The translations under genes were made by a program, and so were the position numbers. From a virus, in IMG/VR virus record IMGVR_UViG_3300022602_002425, positions 1 to 42,506 of that record: a DNA stretch of 42,506 nucleotides. One strand, written 5' to 3'. Numbering within the stretch: the first letter of the stretch is position 1; the number at the start of each line of letters is the position of its first letter. A model generated the notes under the pieces. That model saw only the letters and a list, made by a program, of their open reading frames with translations, had not been told where the DNA came from and did not search any database. Of the stretch, positions 13,900-21,239 are shown piece by piece.

Positions 13900-13943
13900 G
13901 TAGGACCTCTGTAGTTATCAAAGGCGGTCACTACAAGTCCTAC
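13900..13943 (+). promoter_or_regulatory. Stem-loop in the phoH leader
   Basis: Two nested perfect stems: GTAGGAC (13900-13906) with GTCCTAC (13937-13943), and TGTAGT (13910-13915) with ACTACA (13930-13935). Only TTTAA follows, so it is not a strong terminator. It lies just upstream of the ribosome site (AGTAGGAG, 13956-13963) and may control translation or stability. Confidence 0.45.
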
Positions 13944-13971
13944 TTTAACAGTAGAGTAGGAGCACAACTAG

Positions 13972-14691
13972 ATGAGTAAACAACGAGTGAAAAAGCGTTT
14001 TACATCAGAAGTTAACATAATAGACTTTCAGCCATATCTTCCGGCGAAAAAGCAGCGTGTCAGTATCAGCGCACGTAACGCTAATCAGAAACTGTATCTC
14101 ACCAAACTATATGAAGAATCCACTAGCATAGTACTTGCTATCGGACCTGCTGGTACGGGTAAAACCATGCTGGCTGTACAGTTTGGAGTTAAATTGTTTC
14201 AGGAAGGGAAAGTTGACAAGATTGTTGTGACAAGACCCGCCGTGTCCGTAGACGAAGATTTAGGATTTTTACCAGGTGACTTAAATGAAAAGATGGCTCC
14301 GTGGACAAGACCTATATTCGATGTCTTGGGCGAATATTACCAAAAGAAAGAAATAGCAGGAATGCTAGAGGAAGGTGTTATTGAGATAAGCCCACTTGCG
14401 TATATGCGTGGACGCACATTTAAAAACGCATACATCGTTGCAGATGAAATGCAAAATGCTACAGTAAATCAAATGAAAATGCTACTGACTCGTTTAGGAG
14501 AAGGGTCTAAGATGGTAGTGACAGGCGATTTGGCACAAGCAGACCGATTGAGCGATAATGGTCTGATTGACTTTTGCAATCTACTAAAACAAAAAGAATA
14601 TTTAGAGCACATTGATATCATTGAATTTGATGCTCGAGACATCGAACGCCATAATGCCGTGAAGGAGGTGTTAGCGGTTTATGGAGAATAA
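13972..14691 (+). CDS. phoH: PhoH-like ATPase
   Basis: 239 aa. PhoH-family P-loop protein: Walker A GPAGTGKT at 58-65, Walker B IVADEMQNAT with D158-E159, and GDLAQADR near 185. The family is related to the ATPase domain of RNA/DNA helicases and is very common in aquatic phages; its biochemical role there is unresolved (RNA handling or phosphate response have been proposed). The start is supported by AGGAG 9 bp upstream. The N-terminal ~35 residues are basic and precede the ATPase core. It is the only long plus-strand gene amid minus-strand genes, with its own candidate promoter and structured leader and a strong bidirectional terminator, so it is probably regulated as a single-gene unit. Confidence 0.95.
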   Translation: MSKQRVKKRFTSEVNIIDFQPYLPAKKQRVSISARNANQKLYLTKLYEESTSIVLAIGPAGTGKTMLAVQFGVKLFQEGKVDKIVVTRPAVSVDEDLGFLPGDLNEKMAPWTRPIFDVLGEYYQKKEIAGMLEEGVIEISPLAYMRGRTFKNAYIVADEMQNATVNQMKMLLTRLGEGSKMVVTGDLAQADRLSDNGLIDFCNLLKQKEYLEHIDIIEFDARDIERHNAVKEVLAVYGE

Positions 14692-14698
14692 GTGATGT

Positions 14699-14726
14699 AA
14701 AAAAAGGGCCCTTAGGGCCCTTTTTT
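14699..14726. terminator. Bidirectional rho-independent terminator between phoH and the clamp-loader gene
   Basis: A-run (14699-14705), GGGCCC, TTA loop, GGGCCC, TTTTTT (14721-14726). The GC-rich stem is flanked by A-tracts and T-tracts, so it works on both strands. It ends phoH (stop at 14691) and the minus-strand transcript, overlapping the clamp-loader stop codon (14725-14727). Confidence 0.92.
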
Positions 14727-15645
14727 ATTGTGTTAAATGACTTAACCTGATCAGCGTAGCCGCTAGATTAATTTCTGGATCGATACAGAATGTATGATCC
14801 GTTGCACCTTGTTTGATAATAAGTATAGCTTTATCTTGAACTGACTCATCACCGAAAATAGTAACGTTGTCATAGAGCCATCTGTAAATGTCTTCCATTT
14901 CTTCTGGACGGGCTCTGCCACACACTAGTTTACGTGCTTCGCTAATTTTTCCCTTTTTAAACAACTCAACCATTTCAAGTTTGTAATCGCTAACACCGCT
15001 ATCTTCTTGTTTAGGATCAACTAATTTGCCATCAAAACTGTTTTGTTGCAACAGATTAATACACTTACGCAAATCAGGATACACACTTCGTACATAAGTG
15101 TCTAAAGTATCCAAGTCAAATTCAATACCTTCTTCCACTAAAATTGTAGCCGCACGAGCTGTGAATTCAGTTTGATCAATCGAACCAAAATGCATCTGTT
15201 GACAGCGACTATGTAATGCTGGCACAATCCTGCTTGGAGTATTACAAGTTAGAATAAATCTACTGTGTGCCGCATACTGTTCCATAACACCTTTTAAAGC
15301 ATCTTGTGCCTCTGGACTCAGTCGATCTGCTTCGTCTAGTAGTACAACTTTAAACGGACCAAATGGAATCATCTGCACAAAGTTTGTAATACGGTCACGT
15401 ACTTCTTTAATACTGTTATCTCTACTAGCATTAATTTCTAACACATCATACTCTGGAATACCAATTTCATTAACTAGTACTTTAGCCAACGTAGTTTTGC
15501 CGATACCCGGGCTTCCACTTAACAACAAATGTGGAATACTACCGTCTTTGATCCATGAGTTAATTTGCTTCTTCTGGGCGTCATCGCGAAACACATAGCC
15601 ATCAACAGACTTTGGCCGATACTTTTCTACCCATAGTTCTTTCAT
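14725..15645 (-). CDS. 44: Sliding-clamp loader ATPase subunit (T4 gp44-like, RFC small-subunit type)
   Basis: 306 aa AAA+ protein of the RFC/gp44 class. Order: KYRPK near the N-terminus (RFC box), Walker A GSPGIGKT (44-51), Walker B VVLLDEAD with D104-E105, sensor-1 region ILTCNT (131-136), and the SRC arginine-finger motif (146-148), which is diagnostic for clamp loaders. A C-terminal helical collar domain follows. In T4, four gp44 and one gp62 subunit load the gp45 clamp on primer-template DNA. No gp62-like gene is apparent in this window. It overlaps the preceding small membrane gene by 4 bp (ATGA). Probably early/middle, transcribed from the promoter at 16059-16087. Confidence 0.93.
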   Translation of the reverse strand: MKELWVEKYRPKSVDGYVFRDDAQKKQINSWIKDGSIPHLLLSGSPGIGKTTLAKVLVNEIGIPEYDVLEINASRDNSIKEVRDRITNFVQMIPFGPFKVVLLDEADRLSPEAQDALKGVMEQYAAHSRFILTCNTPSRIVPALHSRCQQMHFGSIDQTEFTARAATILVEEGIEFDLDTLDTYVRSVYPDLRKCINLLQQNSFDGKLVDPKQEDSGVSDYKLEMVELFKKGKISEARKLVCGRARPEEMEDIYRWLYDNVTIFGDESVQDKAILIIKQGATDHTFCIDPEINLAATLIRLSHLTQ

Positions 15646-15887
15646 ACTAGTTCCTCGGCAATGCCTAAAATTTCTGCCAGGACTAATAACAGTCCACCGG
15701 CTTGCATATATGGATTCATTTCAAGCCAACCTGCTCCTGCAATCGCAAGTCCAGCTGCAATTCTGAATCCACTTTTAACCATACTTACATTGGTGTGTGT
15801 TAAAAACTTTTTGCTTTCTGCTACTTGTGCGTCTAAAACACTTTTTGCCTTCTTAATATCTTCTACTGCTTCTTCATGTGTACTCAT
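15642..15887 (-). CDS. Small membrane protein, 81 aa
   Basis: A helical, charged N-terminal part (1-35: EEAVEDIKKAKSVLDAQVAE region) is followed by two short hydrophobic segments around 42-55 and 60-78 (IAAGLAIAGAGWL and AGGLLLVLAEILGIA). AAGGAA lies 7 bp before the ATG. It ends with ATGA overlapping the clamp-loader start and begins 9 bp after another small membrane gene. No family recognised. Small membrane proteins in early phage operons often modify the host envelope or block superinfection; that is speculation here. Confidence 0.7.
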   Translation of the reverse strand: MSTHEEAVEDIKKAKSVLDAQVAESKKFLTHTNVSMVKSGFRIAAGLAIAGAGWLEMNPYMQAGGLLLVLAEILGIAEELV

Positions 15888-15896
15888 TATAGTTCC

Positions 15897-16040
15897 TTAT
15901 AATATTGTTAATAACGAATGTATATTCCAACCAACTAGACTTGCCCAAAACATTGCTGAACCGATTCTTTGGTCATCGTATGATTCTTTTGCAAAATATA
16001 TCGATGCTACTAATACTATTAGTCCTGTGACAAAGTCCAT
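15897..16040 (-). CDS. Very small membrane protein, 47 aa
   Basis: The true start is the ATG at 16040: AAAGGAG lies 7 bp upstream, and a longer in-frame extension would run through the terminator hairpin at 16071-16095. The protein has one strong hydrophobic segment (DFVTGLIVLVASIYFA, about 2-17), a short charged loop (KESYDDQR), and a second, amphipathic hydrophobic part (FWASLVGWNIHSLLTIL). No known family. It is the first gene after the sigma70-type promoter at 16059-16087, so it is probably expressed early. Confidence 0.7.
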   Translation of the reverse strand: MDFVTGLIVLVASIYFAKESYDDQRIGSAMFWASLVGWNIHSLLTIL

Positions 16041-16058
16041 GTGATTCTCCTTTAGCTT

Positions 16059-16087
16059 ATTGTACAGGTGAAAACAGGCCTTGTCTA
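16059..16087 (-). promoter_or_regulatory. Sigma70-type promoter of the clamp-loader unit
   Basis: Minus-strand TAGACA (16082-16087), 17-bp spacer, TACAAT (16059-16064): one mismatch in each hexamer, ideal spacing, 19 bp before the ATG at 16040. It is interleaved with the terminator at 16071-16095, the same arrangement as at dnaJ. Confidence 0.6.
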
Positions 16088-16095
16088 GAGGCCTG
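16071..16095 (-). terminator. Rho-independent terminator after the co-chaperonin gene
   Basis: Minus-strand CAGGCCT, 7-nt loop, AGGCCTG, then TTTT. It lies 14 bp beyond the stop of the GroES-like gene (16109). The loop contains most of the -35 element of the next promoter. Confidence 0.7.
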
Positions 16096-16108
16096 ATGCT
16101 CAAATGGA

Positions 16109-16540
16109 TTAACGTGCAAACATATCTGGTGTGAACACCTGCCCTTGTGCTTTGGTGTGTTGACCCACAGTTTCCCATTCTTCCCCGGGCTTTTCATCTG
16201 CAACCATTAAGATAGCTTTGATGTCTGCTCTTCGGATAGTAATTTCTTCACCGGTATCCGGGTCATCGACAGTGATTCCACGAGTCCAACGACCATGTTC
16301 CAATAGTATCCATTCTCCTACTTTGACATCTTTTTGGTCTGGACCGATAGCCCAAACACGACCCCAACGATGACGTACACCTTCGGTCTTACCATCATCG
16401 CTGAGTATAACAATGCCGCCTTTTGATACACGGCCATCAAAGTTCATATCAGTGATAAGAACATTATCTTTGAGAGGAATTAATCTTCCTTGTACTTTGG
16501 CTTTATAGCCCTCATGTCCTATGCCCTTTGACTCTGCCAT
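16109..16540 (-). CDS. 31: GroES/T4 gp31-like co-chaperonin
   Basis: 143 aa, larger than GroES (~97) and nearer T4 gp31 (111). The Hsp10 landmarks are in order: IPLKDNVLI strand (about 21-29), a GRVSKGGIVIL stretch at the mobile-loop position (about 36-46), WGRVWAIGP (compare RGEVLAVG of GroES), DVKVGEWIL, and RRADIKAIL near the end of the fold. The extra ~30 C-terminal residues (EWETVGQHTKAQG...) are unlike bacterial GroES. In T4, gp31 replaces GroES on host GroEL to fold the large capsid protein gp23, so this protein probably serves head assembly. It overlaps its upstream neighbour by 1 bp (TAATG) and ends at a hairpin terminator. Confidence 0.8.
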   Translation of the reverse strand: MAESKGIGHEGYKAKVQGRLIPLKDNVLITDMNFDGRVSKGGIVILSDDGKTEGVRHRWGRVWAIGPDQKDVKVGEWILLEHGRWTRGITVDDPDTGEEITIRRADIKAILMVADEKPGEEWETVGQHTKAQGQVFTPDMFAR

Positions 16541-16881
16541 TATTCGTTTCCTTCCGGATCCATATCTTTAATGTTTTTAGCTTTCTGGGCTGGTGGCACT
16601 GGTTTTAGTTGTTCTTCAACAACTGGTGCGGGAGCGACTGCTACTGGCGCTGGTGCAACTGGAGCAGGTGCGGGTGGTGCCTGTCGAACATTAATTTGAT
16701 CTGGAATTTGGTTAGCCGCAGTTTGTAGTTCTTCTCTGCGTTGAATGATTTTCCCGCCAGCGCCAAGTTTATCGCCACGAGCGTTTACCCTAGCATTGCC
16801 TACTGCTGGTACTAGTTCATTTTTTTGAACTAACTTACCCATATCAATTTCTTTGCCTAATGCTGTTTTATATATTGCCAT
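16540..16881 (-). CDS. Conserved T4-like phage protein with Pro/Ala/Val-rich tail
   Basis: 113 aa. The first ~50 residues (MAIYKTALGKEIDMGKLVQK, then NARVNARGDKLGAGGKI) are the conserved part, resembling a small protein I recall from T4-like marine phages with no known function. Residues ~65-100 are an APAPV-type low-complexity stretch. The start at 16881 has AAGGAGATTAAA just upstream. It is coupled to the co-chaperonin gene by TAATG and preceded by a GATAAGTA late-type motif. The shared operon with a gp31-like protein suggests a role in head morphogenesis, but this is only context. Confidence 0.75.
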   Translation of the reverse strand: MAIYKTALGKEIDMGKLVQKNELVPAVGNARVNARGDKLGAGGKIIQRREELQTAANQIPDQINVRQAPPAPAPVAPAPVAVAPAPVVEEQLKPVPPAQKAKNIKDMDPEGNE

Positions 16882-16904
16882 TTTAATCTCCTTGGATTAT
16901 GTAT

Positions 16905-16913
16905 ATACTTATC
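16905..16913 (-). promoter_or_regulatory. Late-promoter-like motif GATAAGTAT
   Basis: Minus-strand GATAAGTAT, 24 bp before the ATG at 16881, overlapping the stop codon of the preceding gene. Same placement as the other motif copies but with G for A at the sixth base. Confidence 0.4.
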
Positions 16914-17418
16914 TCAAGAATTCCTGCCAGTCTAAATTATATTTGACTGAATCTACCTGGTGTACGCCCAACAAAAACAATACAAAACTGGCTACGCTAG
17001 ACCCACGTCCTACTCCCCAGACTATATTGTTTTGGTGGCAAGTATCTACAAAATGTTTGGTCCATTGCAGTAATGGAATCATACCTCGTTCATTATAAGC
17101 TACCATTTCATCCCGAACACGAGTTTCTTGTTCAGTAGTAGTACATCGAGATAAGCACCATTCTTCTACATCAAAGTCGCGATATTCTGGCGGCATAAAC
17201 CAATCACTTTGTAGTGCAGAGTCAAAATCTTCTACACTAATTTGATCTAGTTGCTCATTGAATCGTTGAAATGAAAATCCAGCGGTTTGTTCCAACTGCT
17301 CGATGTCTTCACTGTAGTCTACAGTAATGTCTTTGAGGTTGGTTAATTTTCCTTGGTATAGGAATTTGAATATATCAGCTGAATTAAAAATAGGATTACC
17401 GAATTGATCTAGGCGCAT
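16909..17418 (-). CDS. DnaE-like fragment protein carrying the DNA polymerase III alpha palm motif
   Basis: 169 aa. The last ~50 residues (HFVDTCHQNNIVWGVGRGSS and on to the end) match the DnaE/PolC palm start, where bacterial Pol III alpha has GPGRGSGAGSLVAYALGI followed by an ID/LxY-LxFERFL stretch; here it is GVGRGSS-VASFVLFLLGV followed by KYNLDWQEFLR. The PHP domain, catalytic Asp triad and rest of the polymerase are absent. The N-terminal ~115 residues are unrelated and acidic. As a stand-alone protein it cannot be a polymerase. It could bind nucleotide, primer end or clamp, or be a relic kept for another role. It seems intact (clean start and stop, coupled context), and similar short proteins occur in T4-like marine phages as far as I recall. 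Confidence 0.7.
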   Translation of the reverse strand: MRLDQFGNPIFNSADIFKFLYQGKLTNLKDITVDYSEDIEQLEQTAGFSFQRFNEQLDQISVEDFDSALQSDWFMPPEYRDFDVEEWCLSRCTTTEQETRVRDEMVAYNERGMIPLLQWTKHFVDTCHQNNIVWGVGRGSSVASFVLFLLGVHQVDSVKYNLDWQEFLR

Positions 17419-17425
17419 AGCCTAT

Positions 17426-17454
17426 AGTTTAGTTGACTTTAACTAAATTGTCAA
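17426..17454 (-). promoter_or_regulatory. Possible promoter with an internal palindrome, upstream of the DnaE-like gene
   Basis: Perfect -35 TTGACA (17449-17454), 17-bp spacer, weak -10 TAAACT (17426-17431). The spacer holds a perfect inverted repeat TTTAGTT-N6-AACTAAA (17428-17447), operator-like. The 3' end of the preceding gene overlaps it. The -10 is poor, hence low confidence. Confidence 0.35.
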
Positions 17455-17659
17455 GGTTTTTATCAGCCGATTTCATTAATTTGGACAAAGCATGTTGTCT
17501 ACGTTTTGATAATTCTTCTTTATAGTCGTTCAACATATTACTGATCTGTTGTTGAAGTTCCGAATTATAAGTCATGAAATATTTTTTAGTAAGATCCTGC
17601 ACTTTAGATTCGATCTCACTATCTTTTAAACTAGATAAATCGCCAGTTAATGGATGCAT
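17429..17659 (-). CDS. Small helical conserved phage protein, 76 aa
   Basis: Nearly all helical: an N-terminal MHPLTGDLSSLKDSEIESKV, then a predicted coiled coil with many Gln, Glu, Lys and Arg (NSELQQQISNMLNDYKEELSKRR). It resembles a short conserved protein of T4-like phages that has no assigned function, as I recall. It starts in a TAATG overlap with the end of the tail-protein gene at 17659 and is followed by the possible promoter and palindrome region. No catalytic motif. Could be a small structural or DNA-handling helper; not assigned. Confidence 0.65.
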   Translation of the reverse strand: MHPLTGDLSSLKDSEIESKVQDLTKKYFMTYNSELQQQISNMLNDYKEELSKRRQHALSKLMKSADKNLDNLVKVN

Positions 17660-18309
17660 TAGTATGTGCTCGAAGTTTTCATGAATACAGTTGCGCCACT
17701 GTTAACGGTCCACGCATCTACAACATAAGTTAAACCAGTTGTTCCAAGAGTGATAGTAGCATTTGATCCAGATTGTGTTAATATGCTATCGCTTGTTGCT
17801 ACTTTAATAACACCGCCAAGACTAGAACCAAATGTAACGATAGCAGATACTGACGGGCTGCTAACATTGGTAAGTATGATTCTTAACAGGCTATAATAAT
17901 TATTACCAGTTGGTGTGTTATTCACAGGCCAGTTAGTAAAATTGATTGCAGTGCCTGTATATTTGATGTTGAATTCTTGAACTGCGGCCGCTGTAAAATC
18001 AGCTGACATTGTAAGGTAATTAGGAACAGTGCTAGCAGATTGTGTGATAGGAAGGAATTTTCCGCTAAACTGATTGTACAACGCATTACTAATTGTACTG
18101 CCTTGTAAATTATTAACTACCGGAGTAGTTTGTGTAGCCAAGTCAGCGGACAACACAGCTACAGTTTGAAGAGCAGTAAGTTCAGTAGCAGCTTCGGCTA
18201 GTCCAGCTTTGATAGCTGTGAAATTATCACGGAACCCTTGGCTGTCGTTATCTTGTCCTGCTACTGGGTAGTTAGTAGTAATTGTGTTATAAATTATTGC
18301 GCTTGTCAT
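17659..18309 (-). CDS. Tail-fibre-associated structural protein with NDSQGFRDNF adaptor motif
   Basis: 216 aa. The N-terminus has NYPVAGQDNDSQGFRDNFTA followed by IKAGL, a short motif found at the start of several baseplate/tail proteins of T4-like marine phages and related in pattern (ND...G...R..F...) to the starts of the three tail proteins further right. The remainder is Ser/Thr/Asn-rich with alternating short strands, as in fibre or spike domains; no enzymatic motif. It is the last tail gene of the block, overlapping the Ig-like protein gene by 4 bp (ATGA) and preceded by GATAAATAC. Likely a baseplate-attached fibre or its connector. Confidence 0.7.
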   Translation of the reverse strand: MTSAIIYNTITTNYPVAGQDNDSQGFRDNFTAIKAGLAEAATELTALQTVAVLSADLATQTTPVVNNLQGSTISNALYNQFSGKFLPITQSASTVPNYLTMSADFTAAAVQEFNIKYTGTAINFTNWPVNNTPTGNNYYSLLRIILTNVSSPSVSAIVTFGSSLGGVIKVATSDSILTQSGSNATITLGTTGLTYVVDAWTVNSGATVFMKTSSTY

Positions 18310-20663
18310 ACTGTTATCCTATCGTTTCTAAATACAAGGTATTTATCGCTTTGTACCACCTCATTTGAGGAATTAAGTACCGCTGTTATTGTAAATCTAT
18401 CTATGGTAAAATCTATACTTCTAAAATCAAATGTACTAAGTTCTCGTATATTTTCAAGTATAGTAGCACTTGTGCCTACTTTGCAAAAGCATATAGGAAC
18501 GCATAATACATACCCTCGTTGCTCTTTAGACCCGGAAGGAATACTACGCATCCAAAGAGGCAAATAGTTACGTTCACTTAACCCTACAGCACTTAACCTT
18601 TCTTGCCAATTAGTAATGCTGTTTGGGAAGTACGTATCTACGTGTGGGTTACTTGCTGTGTAGCCTGTGCTGTCCACGGTAATGTTAGACAACGGGCGAC
18701 TAGCAGCTGGCGCATCAAGTGATAAGTCTGAAAGATTTATGCTCCAAATCGAATTACTAGTATCTGTTGTAATAACAGTAGATGACGGGTTAATTGTTTC
18801 TATGCTTAATGGCAAGTGTTTGCCGTTAGGCTCCATTGGATCAAGCATTTGTACATAAACTACTTCGTACACTGGTTGGTCGGTTGTTGGATCAACTGCT
18901 ATTGCATTTTTTACACTGCCGAATTGAAAGCGTTTCTTCTTAACGCCCAACCCCATAGCTCCGACATAAGCTCCAGCTGCTTCTGTTTCTATACCTGCGT
19001 ATACTAACATGGTTAAATCTGTTCTTAAACCAAAATTTGGATCATTTGGTCTGTAGACATCTGTCGGTGGAAATAGTGTAGTGTTACTGATAAAATACTT
19101 CCACAATGCTCTCTGCGCTGGAATTAGTAAAGGACTTGCAGTTATATTACTGTAAGTAGTTGTGTTTGGAGCATCTAGCGTGAGTGTGAATGTCTGAGTC
19201 ACTGCACTATAGCCATATTGGTCCTGTGCAGTTATACTAAATGTATAAACTCTATCTAATGTGGTAGTGTTTGAATCAAACGTAGTACTGCCCATGTCTA
19301 TGGTAGTTAACCCTAAAGTGTTAGTTGCTGCGTTATAGTATTGATTAGGAGTTCCAATAATCTCACCGTCTGGGTTTAATGTTAATCCTTTAGGTAAAGA
19401 TCCACTGGTTAATACATAAGATACTACTGAACTTGGGATATTAGATGTGGCTTGAACGTTTAATGTAGAAATATAGTTAGCTGGTATTGTGCCTAAGTTA
19501 CTTGGTGTTGTCCATGTAATTTGACTAGTTAATAATCCTAATATTCCTATAGTAAATGTTTTTGTAGATGTTACTGATTCTGTACCTTCGTATCTTGTAG
19601 CAGTTAATGTGAATGTATAAGTTTTACTGACACTTGGTTGATATGGAACTGTGCCATATAAGTCACCAGTGTTAGCGTCAAAACTTAATCCTGGCGGCAG
19701 TTGAGTTGAATCAACAATTCCAAATTCAACATTAGAGCTATCGTACAATGCCATGGGAATTGTAATATAGTTATTGGCACGGAATACACCCAAGTCGTTA
19801 CCGGTAATCCAAACTGGCGTTCTTATATAACTTGCACTGGCATTAAATTCCCCGGCAAATCCATCTAATATCGTGCTGTCTGCACGGAACGCATCTGTAC
19901 CTGCTACAAATATTCTAAAAATTCTTTGTGCTAAATTTTTACCATCTGTAATAGTGACACGGAATTGATAGTTAGCACTTAGGCTAGCTGGTTGAACATT
20001 GGATGTAAAATAGTCATAGAATACATTATCATACGTATAGCTATCGTAACCATTGGTAGGTGTTTGTCCAAAATCGAAACCAACCCGATCGAACAAACTT
20101 TCATCAAAATTTCCATCACCATCACCGACACTAATTTCTAGTGTTGGTTGAATAAATCCGCTAATAAGACCTGTAGAACTTAATGTAACTCCCGGTGGCA
20201 AATCTCCGTCATTATCTGCAATATAATACGTTAGAGGTTGCCCTGTAGTTGTATCGTAATCGTATGCATCTATTTGATAACTGATGTAAGTGCTATCTAA
20301 TGCATATAATTGTCCACCAACTCCTACAGGTAGATCGCCTTCGGGTGTAATAAATTCCGGAACGGCTGTAGTATAAACAACCATGATAAATGATCTGTCA
20401 CTTATGCTAACACCATTACTGGCTCTTACACAGAATGTAAAATTAGTGTTGTTTGATGTTAAAAATGGAGTGCCAATTATCTTCCAAGCGGAAGAAGTTG
20501 TGTCATATCTTACAGTTAATCCGTCTGGGATAGTACCAGAGATAACAGTATATGTAACACCTTGTTGAACATTTACCGGCAATGCGATACTAACAGAAAC
20601 TGCTTGTTCGAAGTTTCCTAAATTGTACCCTGATGCTACGGTCCATGGATTAAAAACTGCCAT
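18306..20663 (-). CDS. Large tail protein with Ig-like (He_PIG-type) repeats
   Basis: 785 aa from the ATG at 20663 (a TTG five codons upstream is less likely). At least four repeats have the putative-Ig signature LPxGLxxxxxTGxIxGTP: GTIPDGLTV...IIGTP near 50-75, DLPPGVTLSSTGLISG near 160, QLPPGLSFDANTGDLYGTVP near 330, and GSLPKGLTLNPDGEIIGTP near 430. The C-terminal third is different, with a YVQMLDPMEPNGKHLPL stretch. Ig-like domains on tails and capsids typically bind surface carbohydrate weakly. It starts 1 bp after the preceding tail gene's stop and ends overlapping the next. Probably an adhesin or baseplate appendage. Confidence 0.75.
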   Translation of the reverse strand: MAVFNPWTVASGYNLGNFEQAVSVSIALPVNVQQGVTYTVISGTIPDGLTVRYDTTSSAWKIIGTPFLTSNNTNFTFCVRASNGVSISDRSFIMVVYTTAVPEFITPEGDLPVGVGGQLYALDSTYISYQIDAYDYDTTTGQPLTYYIADNDGDLPPGVTLSSTGLISGFIQPTLEISVGDGDGNFDESLFDRVGFDFGQTPTNGYDSYTYDNVFYDYFTSNVQPASLSANYQFRVTITDGKNLAQRIFRIFVAGTDAFRADSTILDGFAGEFNASASYIRTPVWITGNDLGVFRANNYITIPMALYDSSNVEFGIVDSTQLPPGLSFDANTGDLYGTVPYQPSVSKTYTFTLTATRYEGTESVTSTKTFTIGILGLLTSQITWTTPSNLGTIPANYISTLNVQATSNIPSSVVSYVLTSGSLPKGLTLNPDGEIIGTPNQYYNAATNTLGLTTIDMGSTTFDSNTTTLDRVYTFSITAQDQYGYSAVTQTFTLTLDAPNTTTYSNITASPLLIPAQRALWKYFISNTTLFPPTDVYRPNDPNFGLRTDLTMLVYAGIETEAAGAYVGAMGLGVKKKRFQFGSVKNAIAVDPTTDQPVYEVVYVQMLDPMEPNGKHLPLSIETINPSSTVITTDTSNSIWSINLSDLSLDAPAASRPLSNITVDSTGYTASNPHVDTYFPNSITNWQERLSAVGLSERNYLPLWMRSIPSGSKEQRGYVLCVPICFCKVGTSATILENIRELSTFDFRSIDFTIDRFTITAVLNSSNEVVQSDKYLVFRNDRITV
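18339..18347 (-). promoter_or_regulatory. Late-promoter-like motif GATAAATAC
   Basis: Minus-strand GCGATAAATAC, 29 bp before the ATG at 18309, inside the 3' end of the Ig-like gene. Identical over 11 bases to the motif at 5995-6003. Confidence 0.5.
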
Positions 20664-20664
20664 A

Positions 20665-21222
20665 TTAGAATGTACCAAAATCTAGTTGATTAGCGTTTGT
20701 CACAGGTGTTATAGTGCCCATGTCTATAGAAGGAGTTGCAGGACTTGTTATGCTACCAAAATCTATGTTTAATCCTGCATTGTTACTGGCTGTAAATGCC
20801 GCTAGCATTAGTGCTACTTGGTTTGCTAGTATGTTAATATCGTACCCGTCTACAGTTGCTTGAATGTTGCCGTTGGTAACATTATGTCCGTTTAAATTTA
20901 AATTTGCACCTAGACTAGGATTTGTATCATTCGCTACAGTTGTAATAGCTTCTATGTTTACCGTAGTACTTGTGCTAGTAATTGCAACAGTATCGCCGAC
21001 ACTAGTTAAACTTTTAAATTCTAAATTAAGATTATTTTTATCCGAAAAAATGCCCGCTACATTACCAGTTGTAGGGCCTAAGTTTACAGCACCGTCAATA
21101 GGCGCAGCACCTAACAACGCGGCAAAACTGTTGTTTACTCGCGTAAATGCGGTGCGTAAATCATCGCCCGTGCCGTCATTTGCGTATGTTCCTAGCTGTA
21201 CTGGTAATAATAATGTAGTCAT
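20665..21222 (-). CDS. Small tail protein with NDGTGDDLR adaptor motif
   Basis: 185 aa. Residues ~8-36 (LGTYANDGTGDDLRTAFTRV followed by NNSFAAL) share the pattern G..(A/G)ND.(T/S)GD.(L/I)R.(A/S)F.(K/R).N..F with the starts of the 229-aa protein (21250-21939) and the giant fibre. The middle has LGANLNLNGHNVTNGNI, a tail-fibre-type beta segment. The rest is Ser/Thr/Asn/Ala-rich with a hydrophobic helix (NILANQVALMLAAF). Likely a fibre or connector attached by its N-terminus to the baseplate. A GGTAAATAC motif lies 18 bp upstream, and the 3' end is one base before the start of the Ig-like gene. Confidence 0.7.
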   Translation of the reverse strand: MTTLLLPVQLGTYANDGTGDDLRTAFTRVNNSFAALLGAAPIDGAVNLGPTTGNVAGIFSDKNNLNLEFKSLTSVGDTVAITSTSTTVNIEAITTVANDTNPSLGANLNLNGHNVTNGNIQATVDGYDINILANQVALMLAAFTASNNAGLNIDFGSITSPATPSIDMGTITPVTNANQLDFGTF

Positions 21223-21239
21223 AGTTCGCTCTCTTTAGT

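Noticed and set aside
16041-16178. Longer 93-codon version of the 47-aa membrane protein
   Set aside because: The extension runs through the terminator hairpin and into the previous gene's 3' end, is Cys/His/Arg-rich without a motif, and lacks a ribosome site. The ATG at 16040 has AAAGGAG.
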